DNA of 64,000 nucleotides from Phytophthora sp. 'mugwort' (GCA_033558025.1 JAUCEF010000006.1:1612001-1676000), one strand, 5' to 3'. Numbered from the stretch's first letter, positions 1 through 10,340 are shown. The notes: generated from the letters alone by a model not told the origin. A program made the numbers and translations.

Positions 1-497
1 GTGGTGCCGCGCATCCATTGTCTAGGTCCACAACAGTGGGCTTCATCGCGGTCTGGAATGCTTACGCATGTAGATCAATCTCTTGCTGTGAAGAATTCCA
101 ATCAACCGATGGCGGGGCAAAAGCACAGACACCCTAAGATCCAGTGGTGACTTGCCATGGATGTGTGTGCCAGGTCTATTTATAGTGTGTTTTCCATGCC
201 TGTTCAAATGTTTTTAATTATTCTCGACTTAGACCGACTGGAGGGAGCGCCAGAGAGATGTCATCATTTGATGCGTGACCAAACTATACGCAACCGCCCT
301 GTATAGCCGAAAGGTATAGCCATTTGGCGAGGGACGATATCGACCGCTGCATCCTAAGAGCATTTTCAATGTGTGTCGGCGGCCAATTGAAGACGAGTTT
401 AAGTTGCCGCTTATAAAAATACGAATCTGTGCGTTAGCGGCTGCAGATCTCAAGACAGAGAAGACCAACATGTTCAAACAGTCATTTATAAATCGAA
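1..497. other. no gene recognised (left edge)
   Basis: I see no supportable gene here. Open frames are short and show no family motif. The stretch adjoins the 3' end of the Ulp1-like remnant on the minus strand, so it is probably decayed transposon sequence. A GTATAGCC-containing segment at 300-325 resembles half of the palindrome at 1820-1844. Confidence 0.5.
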
Positions 498-1400
498 TTA
501 AATGCATTCAAAGGCGCATGGTAAGATACCTGTAGCGGAGGCCTTGCAGTACCCATTGTTAAATGGTCCTAATGGATCAACCCCGCGCAATATTTCTAGT
601 GTCATAAGGACGTACATCCCGCAGTTATAGCTATCGGTCTGTATACCTTGCGTAGATTCGTGCGTGCGCACGCGATAACCCTCCATCTTAGCGAGGAAGA
701 AAATGCAGCAAACGTTGCACCACGGCTTGGACACTTGCCGTATGACTTGAGCGCATCATTACATGTAGTACCTAGTTGTCGTCCGGGTTCACAATAATCG
801 CAGTCCAGTGATTACCGTTACAATTAATCGGAACCAAGATGCGTTCATTGAAGACACCAGCCACCCCAGCAAACAGAATGTTGGTTAGCCCCTCTTAGTC
901 TATCCTGAAACCATCATGGATGGTGACATACACCGTCGCTGGATCAATCACTACCACTGCAGTGTTACCCCCGAACAACTTATGCAAAATAGTACGCATG
1001 GTTGAGTCTTCGAGTGGTCCACGAGCCGCCAAGTCAAGCACATTTACCTATATATCATCATACCAAAAGCGTATGCTATACGTCACATGGGGGGGGTTCC
1101 ATCTTGCAGTACGTAAATCCTCGGATTTAAGCGGGAGCGCTTTCAACTTGGATGGCAGACTGTGATCCATTTGAGTGTGGAAGGGGTGTGTCGTGTAGAT
1201 ACGTTAAATCAATCATGGAGATCCAGCGCAGCGTTCCTTAATGTATTTCATAGCACGATGCCATTTCTTAACAAGTATCAGTGTCCCCGTGGTAAAGATG
1301 CTCACACCCACCATTTCAACAGATTTCCTGCTCGGACAGCCCCGGTCGTGATCGCTGAAACGCAGTCACCTTGGCGTTGCAAATTTGGTTAGAACTCCTC
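498..1400 (-). pseudogene. Ulp1/C48 cysteine protease remnant
   Basis: On the minus strand the segment around 775-865 reads FNERILVPINCNGNHWTAI, which carries the catalytic-histidine block of Ulp1-family (peptidase C48) SUMO-type proteases, VPIN...NHW. The downstream segment 498-734, in another frame, contains QTDSYNCGMYV, the block around the catalytic cysteine. The two blocks are separated by a stop codon and a frame change. Further upstream (850-1400) fragments such as the one ending IDPATVYVTIHDGFRID look like the protease N-terminal part and also contain stops. In oomycetes and plants such proteases are often carried by Mutator-like or other DNA transposons, so I read it as a dead transposon gene. 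It has no credible start codon. Family assignment is firm; the exact limits are not. Confidence 0.7.
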
Positions 1401-1819
1401 AACTCGTACGTCTCCTCCTCCTCTTCGCCCTGATCACAGGAGCGCTAGGTTGGCAGCGCTTCTGTCCGCTGCGGGGTTGGCGATCCATTTCCCCCCTTTC
1501 CTGTTGTGGTGCGGACCACGAATGAGTGGTTTTGAACGATGATATACATGTATACCGTCCGCTGTACGGATGCAATCTTTTTTTAAGTGACAATAGTGTG
1601 TGTGTGTGGGGGGGTAGGTTTCAAATCGTCGACGCAAAGGGTGATGGGCCAGCCGGTTACAGCAACCACTCTTTAAAACAAATCGCGATGCCTCATGTAC
1701 GACATAATTAATTATTAATACCAGACCTATAAGAGCACTGCACCTAACTTTCGAACGAACACCCAGTTCTGCAATTCGCCTGCATGACATTGCAGCACTA
1801 GAGGGAAATAAATCACAAA
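1401..1819. other. no gene recognised
   Basis: Open frames exist on both strands (longest about 140 codons on the minus strand) but none shows a domain, a signal peptide or consistent coding character. I treat this as non-coding. Confidence 0.5.
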
Positions 1820-1844
1820 GGTATAGCCCATAATGGGCTATACC
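1820..1844. repeat. 25-bp perfect palindrome
   Basis: Two 12-bp arms, GGTATAGCCCAT and its reverse complement, surround a single central base. It could be the junction of two head-to-head terminal repeats of a small transposon or a fold-back insertion; no partner copy was found elsewhere in the window apart from the half-similar GTATAGCC sequence near 300-325. Confidence 0.8.
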
Positions 1845-1865
1845 CTTATGACTACTAGCCATGCG

Positions 1866-2306
1866 CCACCGCTACGCGGCGGTTTTGAAGTTTAGCTGGT
1901 GCCCGTTTCGCTCGATCCACATCTCACTCCGCTACTAAGAAAAGCTACTTACGCTTTGCTTCGGTAGCGAGCGCGTGTGCTCTGCTCGCAGGGATCGCAC
2001 TACTCACCGGGTCAAAATACTACGTGAGCTACCTACGCCGCTAGCTTCGGTAGGATTGGCAGGCCTCCGGTCCCGCTACAATAGACACAAAGAGGTTTAA
2101 TGGCGGCGCCGTCATCGCTTTGCTCGGCAGCATATTATCCACTCGCGGCACTGCCTTCGCTCCACTCGGCAGCATTTTTATCCAGCAGAATGGCTTAAAA
2201 AGCATGACGGAAATAAGAAATGTTACTGCTGACGTCTAACACGCAAACCAGACACATTGCTCTCGTTGAGGTTTAGGACTAGGCGAGCGCCGCCCGCTTT
2301 GCGGGC
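1866..2306. repeat. cluster of short GC-rich hairpins
   Basis: At least five small stem-loops lie within about 440 bp: CCGC/GCGG at 1869-1879, GCTAC/GTAGC at 1944-1968, CTACC/GGTAG at 2029-2053, CTGCC/GGCAG at 2151-2172 and GCCCGC/GCGGGC at 2292-2306. Several have loops of 12-15 nt built on a CGCT-TTGCTTCGG-like core. The stems differ while the loops resemble one another, which is unusual for a simple tandem repeat. Function unknown. Confidence 0.6.
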
Positions 2307-2340
2307 TGTGATGGTGCATTTTTGGGGGTTAGCTCCTAAC

Positions 2341-2572
2341 CCGTTCCTCTCGTTGTTCCAGCACGCTACCCTACTACTGTCGCGTCCCACCCTGTTCCGA
2401 TCACCGTTCCAGCTCGCTACCCTACTCCTGTCGCATCCCACCCCGTTCCGATCGCCGTTCAGGCTCGCAGCACTACTCCTATCGCGTCCAAGCCTGTTCC
2501 GATCGCTGTCCCGGCTCGTTGCGCTACTCCTATCACGTCCGATCCGTTCCACTCGCTGTTCCACCTCGCTGC
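2341..2572. repeat. 51-bp minisatellite, about 4.5 copies
   Basis: Copies beginning near 2342, 2392, 2443 and 2494 share a GTTCCGATC...GCTCG...CTACTCCT...TCGC core at a 51-bp period. Because 51 is a multiple of three, frames stay open on both strands across the array (a 205-codon minus-strand frame and a 116-codon plus-strand frame), giving 17-residue repeats. I consider the array a repeat rather than a gene, since no flanking coding signature supports either frame. Confidence 0.75.
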
Positions 2573-3346
2573 GCTTGGCTTCAAATAAAAAGCACATAGA
2601 TTTTTGACAAATGAGAAGGGATTTAACTAAGAATCCATGACCATTTTTGCAACTTCTGTCATAGTTTGTCGAGTCTGGAAGATAGTCGGGTTCGATTATA
2701 TGGGTCAATACCGGTACCAAAACCCAACACAAGCCATGCTGAAAGGAAGGTGCACGCGGCCAGGCAGGATTGTACAGACACACAGACGGGAAACTACGAT
2801 TGATACGAGGTGGCCCCCATACAGTATAGGCAATAGTCACAGCCCAATAACTTATATTTATGGATATAAATCAGATAAATATGTGATTCTGCAGAACCTG
2901 GGGTCATGCAAATCTATCTGAAGGATTTCTCTCCCACAATTACGACCGAGCCCACGTAACACAAGTGACATTCACCGCGTGAGCCCGGCCAAGGGGTACA
3001 AACGAAGATGTTACTTCATTTTCTCGGGGGGGGATGCACGTCAAAGTTTACCAGGTTTGTCAGCTGCGTGTTGCGCTCTTATATTGCGTTGTGTTGATAG
3101 TACAGTAACCTGCCTCAATAAAACCAAACACGTACTGGGCTAGATGCTCGAGATAATGCTGCTAAGAATGCGATATTGCGTAGAGTCCCCGAGTCAGATA
3201 CAGAGATGATTGCCCCGAATCGCCTGCCAAATGTTTGTGACCCTGCTTTGAGAATAAGCAAGCGAAGCGTGAGCATGCCAACCAATCTTCACACGCAAAC
3301 AACTCTACTCAAACCAGTATACTCGAGGTAAATATGAGTGACTGGT
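2573..3346. other. no gene recognised
   Basis: No frame with a recognisable family, RNA gene or repeat array was found in this stretch. Confidence 0.5.
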
Positions 3347-3790
3347 TGATAGAGATGAAGTTACTGAGGCGCGGGATTCAGCATTCAGAAAATGGATTAC
3401 TGATGAAGAGTTCACGGATATTCTGCTGGGCAATGTGTCGAGGATACATCACGAAGTGGTGCGACAGTTTTCGCGACACTTCGCTGCATTAGCTCTGTCA
3501 GCCTCACCACAAGTAATGCACGCCCCCGTTGCATGCGGAGGGCCTGGAAGGAAATGTCACCGATAGGTGCCACGTGCTTGCTTTGGTTCGGCAAAGAATG
3601 CCCCCTGCCAACCGGAATATACGAAGTAATGTCAATTCTAGTAGTGATAACGCAGGAAAGGGTAACAAGAGATGCAGGGGAGAAACAAATCAAAGAAGAA
3701 GGGCCAAGTCGGGAAGTTTGGCGGAGGTGCCAGAAGAAGAACGGTTGCTGGAAATATGGTAATCAAGTCTTATCCGGGCTAATTATTTAA
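3347..3790 (+). pseudogene. unrecognised broken coding remnant
   Basis: A plus-strand frame from 3347 to 3570 is open and has protein-like composition (segment RKWITDEEFTDILLGNVSRI), then ends in a stop; the reading appears to continue in another frame from 3571 to 3790, rich in Lys, Arg and Glu. I do not recognise the family. Its position among transposon remnants suggests it is part of a transposon-borne protein, but nothing proves it. Confidence 0.3.
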
Positions 3791-4146
3791 ATATCAAAAT
3801 CGGGTGAGAACTCGCAAGGCAGAATCCATCCGCTGGCATGGAGGCTAAACGACGACATAACGGCGATGCCGGACGGGTGAGGAAATGTATTGATGCGTTG
3901 ACATAGCGCAAGATCAGTGAGGCTATAGTTAGTACTTATTAGACCATCTGGCTATTAATCCATCAGTTTTTAAGTGAGGAGGACACGCGTCCTCCTCGCC
4001 ACTAATATCCCTCCGCAATATATATGCTACTTAGTAGTATTCCTTATAAAGTAAGATGAGTGAAGTCTTTCTATTGGCTACACTTTTGACTAATCAAAAC
4101 AGCACGTAACACTCCCACTAAAAGTTCAAGACATCCCTTTTGTGGT
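3791..4146. other. no gene recognised; short palindromes
   Basis: Two inverted repeats stand out: GAGGAGGACacgcgtCCTCCTC near 3976-3998, and CTACTtAGTAG near 4029-4039, a member of the TACTAC-type palindromes seen elsewhere in the window. No coding sequence was recognised. Confidence 0.5.
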
Positions 4147-5014
4147 CCCATATGACTTGCCTTATCCTAAATCAAGTTGCGACCTTTCCCAAAATACCAT
4201 GCGACCTTTCGTTTCGCAGGATTACATCGCAAAAACCGTTGGCTCTTAGAGCATCTCCAGCGGTAAGTCTTATTCTAAGGCTTAGCCGAGCTTTTAAAGA
4301 CTGCGAGTTTAAATTACGACCTCGGAGTCGTTGCCATTCTCCAGCGGGAAGTCTTACCCCAAGTCTTAACGCATGCCGTTTCGTGTTTTTCTATCCAGTT
4401 GTGGAAAGCGTTGAGAAGAGAGCTGAATGGAGGGGTTGCCAGACGCTCACACCAGGATCGTATCCTGGCGGGGAAGACGGCTCCAATGAGCGCAAGCACG
4501 GAAGTTCTCGGTCGCCGAGCGATCATCCGTCTCCGAAGGCTTCTTCTCGAGCCAATGCGGATAGACGCGGTCGAAGAAGGATGTCTTCTTTTGACCAGTC
4601 GAGCGTATCGGGTCCTCCGAAGTCGCTAGCCACTCGAAACAAAGCTGCATAGTCTCGGCATGGCTCCATCCTGATCCCTTCCTATGCTGCCAAACGATCT
4701 TTCTCGCGGCGATTGATGGTTGTACCCATCTCAGCTTAAAACTCGAGTCTTATTTTAAGACTCGAGACTCAACGGATAGACCCTGGTGAAGTTAAAACCA
4801 GTGTTAGAACCTGCCGATGGAGACGTTAACTCGGTCACGTATTAAACGGGTTACTTTTAAGTTAAAACCGCCTTTGAGACCTGCCGCTGGAGAAGAGTAA
4901 GCACATCCCAATCCTATCCTATCGTTAATCCCATATGAAAAGGCGTTACCTAAATCACTTGCGATTTCTCAAAAATAAAATGCGACTCTTCGTGTCGCGA
5001 CCTTTCGCAGATTA
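4147..5014. mobile_element. non-autonomous element with nested inverted repeats
   Basis: An outer inverted pair is formed by ATCTCCAGCGGTAAGTCTTA near 4253-4272 and the complementary CTGCCGCTGGAGAAGAG near 4881-4897. An inner pair lies at 4337-4356 (TTCTCCAGCGGGAAGTCTTA) and 4806-4824 (CCTGCCGATGGAGAC). Outside these, roughly 70-80 bp direct repeats flank the unit (4147-4226 and 4930-5014; both contain CCATATGA, CCTAAATCA and a TGCGAC...TTTCGCAG run). The interior has open frames of up to 170 codons without a known domain. The structure fits a MITE-like or otherwise non-autonomous TIR element whose ends were duplicated. The family was not identified. Confidence 0.55.
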
Positions 5015-5468
5015 GTCAATCCAGAATTGATGGTTCCTATTATCGTTTGCATCACTCAACTTTTGTGACTCCATATTACCAATAACCTATTCCCTAAATT
5101 GTAACACCACAACATTTGTGTCCTCATCAAATACCTAATTCCTTATGGTCTCTGCCTTTTAGTGCCTCTCTCCTGTGTGACTTGCTGGCAGCACTTACCA
5201 CCAGCTCATCCACTTTCAAATTTGCAATCACAAGCTCTGGTTGTACTAAGCGACTGTGGCCTCTTTCAAATCCTTCAGGGAGGGGTGTGTGTGTATGACT
5301 ACGACAAACGCAGTTAAAAAAACAGGAGCAATCCTGTGGCACCGCCATCCAGAGGCCGGGGGAGCGCGCGTGGCACGGTTCAAATTCGCCGCATTATTAT
5401 AACAACTCCGGATGCGGTCAACGGTCGGCTCTAGAGCGCACCACGTATCCCCACAAAGCTCAATTTTC
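5015..5468. other. no gene recognised
   Basis: No coding sequence, RNA gene or repeat array was recognised between the nested-TIR element and the hairpin that precedes the kinesin fragment. Confidence 0.5.
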
Positions 5469-5516
5469 GACGAGCTGGGCGTACTCGCGCTTGAACGCGA
5501 GTACGCCTAGCTCGTC
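5469..5516. repeat. 21-bp near-perfect hairpin, 6-nt loop
   Basis: Arms at 5469-5489 and 5496-5516 (GACGAGCTgGGCGTACTCGC and its complement) pair over 21 bp with one mismatch around the loop CTTGAA. It abuts the kinesin motor fragment directly, so it may mark a rearrangement or insertion junction. Confidence 0.85.
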
Positions 5517-5846
5517 AAACTCTGTTCCAGGGTCTAACTGCTTTGGCTTCACGTATGGACAACCAGGTGCAGGTAAAACGTACACTATGATGGGAGCAGC
5601 GACGGTCGTGCGTCTTTGCCGGCATCGACCAGTGTTAATGGCAACGATAGTGACTCAAACGCTACAAGTACTGACGACATCCGATCAACGAGGTTTGATT
5701 CCAAGAATCTGCCAGGGTTTGTTTACTGAAGTCGCGAACAAAAGCGCGCTGGGACCCATGCACAGTTCTCGTGAGCTACGTCGAAATCTACGACGAACGA
5801 GTGTCGGTGCTTGTGCCATGTTATCATGTTGTGTCGTAGTCTAATC
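5517..5846 (+). pseudogene. kinesin motor-domain fragment
   Basis: The frame reads CFGFTYGQPGAGKTYTMMG, the P-loop region of kinesin motor domains (usual form AYGQTGAGKTYTMMG, here with Pro replacing Thr after Gln). About 45 residues later comes RGLIPRICQGLF, the next conserved kinesin block. After a frame change near 5748 the reading continues VSYVEIYDERVSVLV, which is the conserved SYxEIYNE block. The fragment thus covers about 110 residues of a motor domain of around 350, without neck, stalk or tail, and has no true start codon. It is a truncated, frame-broken copy, perhaps captured during a rearrangement, given the hairpin immediately upstream. It cannot act as a motor. Confidence 0.85.
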
Positions 5847-5961
5847 TTTAGCCTTTGAACTTTTACGCAACTGAGAGATAACCAATATCATATCTTATTG
5901 TTCGCTTTACCCGCGTAAGTCTTAGCCCTTGGTGCACTTCAACTTGAGCAGTATCCTTGTT

Positions 5962-6125
5962 CTTCAACTTTAAGAAGTATCTCAAAACCAAAAGCTTGAG
6001 CCGGACGGCTCTGGATATGCCGCATGGTGGACCTTCAACTTTGAGAAGTATCTTTAGACTTCAAGTTGAGCCGGATGGCTTTGGATTAAGCCACGTGGCG
6101 GATCTTTAACTTCGAAGTATCTTCT
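5962..6125. repeat. 71-bp tandem repeat, 2.3 copies
   Basis: Units start at 5962 and 6033, with a partial third near 6104. Each begins CTTCAACTTT(A/G)AGAAGTATC and contains TTGAGCCGGA(C/T)GGCT. It sits just beyond the 3' end of the Copia coding region on the minus strand, so it probably belongs to the 3' untranslated region or long terminal repeat. Confidence 0.7.
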
Positions 6126-6179
6126 AATCCGATGCAACGACAGTACACATACCCAAAACCTATGTGGAAAGGGGAGTTC

Positions 6180-6551
6180 TTAACCCCCAATAAGACTTCT
6201 AAGTTTCTCAAACTGAGACTGAGGCAATGCCATCGTGAGGACATCTGGCTATCATATCATTAGTTTTGCGGTATGATAATACTATCTCGTCCCTTATCAT
6301 GGATCTCCCTAGAATATTAGCCCTTTAATATCAATATGTTTTGTTGATGTATGGTTAGCTGGGTCCCTAATAATACTAATCGCATCCTTATTATCACACC
6401 AATCTACTATGGGCTGAGTTTGTTTAAATCCCAGTTCCTCTAATAATACCCATAGCCACTCTCTCTCTTTAATCCCTTCATTAACAGCTATTAGCTCTGC
6501 CGCACTGTGTGGAGGCTCACAGTACTTTGTCTTGAACTTGAAATAACGCAT
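6180..6551 (-). pseudogene. Copia RNase H remnant
   Basis: The frame at 6309-6551 includes CDNKDAISIIRDPANHTSTK followed by HID, the conserved DN...A...N....TKHID stretch of Copia RNase H, where Asp and His take part in catalysis. The C-terminal LTMALPQSQFEKLRSLIG tail follows after a stop and frame change. Confidence 0.85.
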
Positions 6552-6777
6552 CTGCCATAATATTTACATACCCAGTCACTGACTTTCTGTTTTCATTAGC
6601 ATCTGCGAAGCTCGCGCCTGTGTACAGTTTATACATCACTTCCTTACATTTCCCGCCAAATAAATCTGAGACCGTACGTCGACGTTCATTTCAGATACTT
6701 TAGTACTCTCTGGGCTGCCTTGTAATGGCTCTTATCATAGCATGCCAGAAACTTACTCAACTCTCTGACAGCATTTG

Positions 6778-7620
6778 CTATATCAGGAAGTGTACGACGA
6801 ACAAGTACATCAATAATCCCACTAAATCCCTAAAATCGAATGGTTGAGCTGATATTTGCTCTGGGCTTAACTTCTCCACTTTCTCAAGTACTACATTTTT
6901 TGCCTGCGGAGTTGGCTCTGGCTTACACTCAGTCATATCAAACTTTTGTAGTAAGTCCATAACATATTTGTGTTGGCACATGCTTGGCTTCCTATTGGCC
7001 CGGTCCCGCTTAATCTTCATTTTCAGGAGATAGCTGATATCGCCCAGGTCCTTCGTAGTAAATCTCAACGCCAATTGGGCTTTCACCTTTTTTAATCAAT
7101 ATCATACTACTCGCAGCGATAGTAATATCATCCACATAGAAGCAGACGGGTACTATATGCGTCGCTCCATTAACCTCCCACTTTTGACGGTACAAACAGT
7201 ACTCATTACCAAAATCTTATGCTTACCAAGAACTAATTGAGGAGCGCAAACCATATACGTGGGGCCTGTTTGAGCCCATATAGACTCTTCTTTAGTTTTC
7301 ACACGCTAGACGCGTCACCGTGCCTAAACCCATGCGGTTGTTGCGTATAAATATCCCCAATGAGCGATCCATTAAGGAACGCCGTAGAAACACCCATTAG
7401 GTGGACGTGTAGATCATTTATAGTAGATGGCAGTAGTAATCGCAGTGATTTGTATCTAGCTACCGGTGGAATATCTAATTAAATCAAAACCCTGAGTGTG
7501 GGTATTTCCCCTTACACCAAATCTTGCTTTAAGCCGCTCAACTGTGCCGTCTGGGTTATACTTTACATCAAATACCCAGTGACACCCTAATATTTGCAAC
7601 TTTTAGGTATAGTACTATTT
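6778..7620 (-). pseudogene. Copia reverse transcriptase remnant
   Basis: Pieces in several frames reconstruct the RT order: WVFDVKYNPDGTVERLKARF near 7500-7580 (start of Copia RT), KSLYGLKQAP-like residues near 7260-7300, CFYVDDITIAAS near 7100-7150 with the catalytic YVDD motif, and FTTKDLGDISYLLKMKI near 7005-7065. The stops and frame changes between them show that the gene is dead. Confidence 0.85.
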
Positions 7621-8139
7621 CACATGTATCATTAGCGACTAATGCCTGGCATTCAATCTGTAGCGCGGTCTCCCACTGTTGGGTATGTGACCCTTGCCTT
7701 GCTTCTACTATTGACCTCGGAGTTGGTATCACTTTTGTGCTAATTGTGACAGCGCTGATTGATACAACAGAGTCTCTGAGACGAAAGTTTGGGTGTCTTG
7801 TGCGATGGCTTCGTGGGATAGGAAGGACAGATGAACGCTGTTCCTCAGCTCCCACTCTTTCGGTGCTTCCCACCGCCTTTTCATTAGTAACCCTTCGTCG
7901 CTTTCAGGCACATTCGTGTCAAATTTTGTTCCCTTTTCCCTATTTCACATATTTCTAGGACACAATCCTCGTTAGAGTAATTCCCCTGATGGACATACCG
8001 TGATATTAGTCCTTCAGTATACGTTGTCTCGTATTTACGTCGCGAGCAATGAGGTACCTATTTCCTTTTACATCAAGTAGTCGGTATTCTATATAACTAT
8101 CGGATAGACCGAGTACTTTGCACTCTATAGCTCTCTCAT

Positions 8140-8722
8140 TCAGCTTCTGATTGGCTCGTTTGGTCTTTGGTAAATGACCGTAGCATGTGCTGCCCCAAAT
8201 TGGTTTTGTGCCAAATAGTGCCTCATATGGGATACTTTTCGTCTGGCTGTTGGTATCCTATTGTTTACTGCCGTCATATAATCCAGCTCCTCCGGCCACC
8301 ATTTTGCCGCCATACCGGACCCTATTAGGGCGCACCTCACTTTGCCCATTGTTGTATGATGTGCTCTTTCAGCTGATCCATTTTCTTCCTGAAACTCCAC
8401 ATTGGACTGTTGATATACAAGCCCATTCCTGTTACAGTAGTTCTTAAGAATATTATTGACAAATTCAGTACCTCCATCCGTCCATATACGTTTTACTGTA
8501 TGGAAATTGGTTTTCCAGTTGCTTAATAAGGGCTTTAACTGCCCCAACATCTTTGAGCGACTTCATCAAAAGTTGTAAGCCGGTATTATCCACCACTGCT
8601 AGGGCATACTTGTGTCCAGTAGTAGTATACAGACCTCGAGGCTTTATTTTCCCTACGGAGTCCATGTGCAACGTATGCAAGGAGACAGTTGTATTTTCTG
8701 CAACCATATTTCTGTACGACAT
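8140..8722 (-). pseudogene. Copia integrase core remnant
   Basis: Two overlapping frames cover the integrase. One holds LHMDSVGKIKPRGLY and YALAVVDNTG, corresponding to the first catalytic Asp region. The other holds IWTDGGTEFVNNILKNYC, the second catalytic Asp region, and VEFQEENGSAERAHHTTMGK, where the third catalytic acidic residue lies. A frame change separates them at about 8465-8550. Confidence 0.85.
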
Positions 8723-9073
8723 CCGTCGTGATTTCGTCAGTTCACAAGTTCGACAAAAGATGGGTATTTCTTACATTTTTCGTCGTGTCAGCTGCAGCGG
8801 ATCTTTGATAGCCTCTCCGGCCAGGATGTTCAGGAACCTGCCTTTCCCGACATGACCTAGTCTTAAGTGCCACTCCTTGAGTGTTTTATGAACTTACTTA
8901 TACAAACTGGTTACTGCCAACGGATAGTATCCTGGCATTACTATCGGATTGTCTGCTTGGTAGATAATACACTTCATCTATTGCTACCGCAGCAAATATG
9001 AATCAGTTATTACTGTCAAGGCAATACAGGTACTCCCTTGTTTTTGCCTGAATATGATGAAACCCTTGTGTGG

Positions 9074-9328
9074 CTAAATAATATGCACTGCGCAAATTAC
9101 TACCGCGCTCCTTATCAAAAGCAACATTTCTATTGAGATATCACTACAGTAACCTCTGGGTTTGAGAATACTAAATCTCACTGTTCCTTGTAACTTGGTT
9201 GATGAGGTGCCTCCGTTTCCGTACTCGAATGTATGCGTTCGTCCTTTGTCAAGCTGGCTGGACCACCATCTGTCCGAGCTTATTGCGTGCCCAGCTCCTG
9301 TATCAACCACCCATAGATTGTCAGTCAC
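9074..9328 (-). pseudogene. Copia aspartic protease remnant
   Basis: The frame starts NLWVVDTGAGHAISSD, the aspartic protease active-site motif D(T/S)GA, followed by a glycine-rich segment. It lies between the gag remnant and the integrase, as expected in a Copia polyprotein. Confidence 0.8.
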
Positions 9329-9586
9329 GTTTAGCTGCTTCAGCCTAAATAATATCCAGGAAATCTTCTTTGTACCTCATCATCAATGTCCATTGAGGTA
9401 ATCACAGGCTCATTTTGCTGCCTTCACTCGTTGCGATAGCTTCCTTGTACTGTACACAAATCCACCCGCCTCGTTAATCGCCTTTCCAGCTGGGAGTCGA
9501 AAGCGGTAGCTTCGGCCGGAGTCCTGTCTCGTCCTGGCTACTCGTCACCATCTCGGTAGTCGGCTTGACTCCCTTCTTGACCATCA

Positions 9587-10114
9587 TCAGCCGTTCTTGT
9601 TTGCAAGAGGTGTATCCTGGATGTTCGACCGGAACAGCTCGCCACCAGGTCTCTTAGGGTCGCGATCCTCAGCCATCACTGAACAGTCCATCTTCCAATG
9701 GTAACCTTCAAAGCGGTAGAAGCACTCGCGCGATGACGGCTCGGCAAATCTGCCTTGCTTCGTTTCTTCCCCGTAAACGTTTTTCGCCACTTTGATAGCC
9801 ATGGGCGTCTCTTCTCAGTTATCATGCTGATTTCCTTCCTCAACGATCACCAAACACACGCCGAAGGCTCACTTCAACGTTCTCGGTCGTAAACCACTCC
9901 GCAGCCTTGCTGATGGAGCTTCCCAAAATTTACTTGGGAGAATAGCCAACGCTTCCGTGCACAACCAGGCCTCCGTAATCATGTCCTTCCCAACCAGACC
10001 CTTCAACTTCCGGTTGATGTTATGGAGATTCTTCAACTGGGCGAATACTCTCTCTTTAATATTGCATAGTTTAGCCTCATAAAATGAGTCTGTGCTCGTG
10101 CACAGAACTCTCAC
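9587..10114 (-). pseudogene. Copia gag remnant with damaged zinc knuckle
   Basis: The part at 9869-10114 has a gag-like helical composition (KERVFAQLKNLHNINRKLKG). The part at 9587-9802 contains CFYRFEGYHWKMDC, a CCHC zinc knuckle in which the second Cys has become Arg. The two parts are out of frame. The start of gag upstream of 10114 was not found. Confidence 0.7.
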
Positions 10115-10199
10115 AAAAATCCCAAATTCGCTGTGTGGAAAAACGGTGTGTTCTCCGATCCCGTTCTGCGCAATAAATCCGCCGTAACGGCGTCTTTAC

Positions 10200-10340
10200 A
10201 GTATTTCGTACCATGCCTATTCTGAAGCTACACCTTTTCTAGCCGTAGTTCGGCAAGTGCCGGTACGAATTCATCATGAACAAATCCGAATTCGCGAAGA
10301 GACGTCAAATTCATGCTATCTGTTAAACGCAATAGCTGCC
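10200..10340 (-). repeat. copy A of an inverted coding duplication
   Basis: The minus strand is open over about 45 codons and contains NLTSLREFGFVHDEFVPALA. The same DNA recurs in opposite orientation at 10510-10620; both share the run GCACTTGCCGAACTACGGCT. I do not recognise the protein. The size and inverted arrangement suggest a repeat family or a foldback duplication next to the Copia element. Confidence 0.5.

Larger units (their letters stand above)
6180..10114 (-). mobile_element. Ty1/Copia retrotransposon, inactivated
   Basis: The minus strand carries Copia domains in the diagnostic order gag, protease, integrase, reverse transcriptase, RNase H from right to left. Every domain is interrupted by stops and frame changes, so no full polyprotein can be made. 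The 3' end is marked by a reading DVLTMALPQSQFEKLRSLIG followed by TAA at about 6180, typical of the end of Copia pol. The 71-bp tandem repeat lies in what should be the 3' LTR. I found no matching copy of it to the right of the gag remnant, so the 5' LTR is missing or unrecognisable. The element lies between the kinesin fragment and an unannotated gap. Confidence 0.9.

Noticed and set aside
1434..1862. 142-codon minus-strand frame ending in the palindrome
   Set aside because: No motif, runs into the palindrome at its start, and lies among decayed repeats.
2223..2840. 205-codon minus-strand frame over the minisatellite
   Set aside because: Openness is explained by a 51-bp period; no signal peptide or domain, and no support outside the repeats.
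5491..5844. Kinesin fragment as a small functional gene
   Set aside because: The apparent start is a non-ATG codon inside the hairpin, the motor is a third of normal length, and a frame change is needed to reach the next conserved block.
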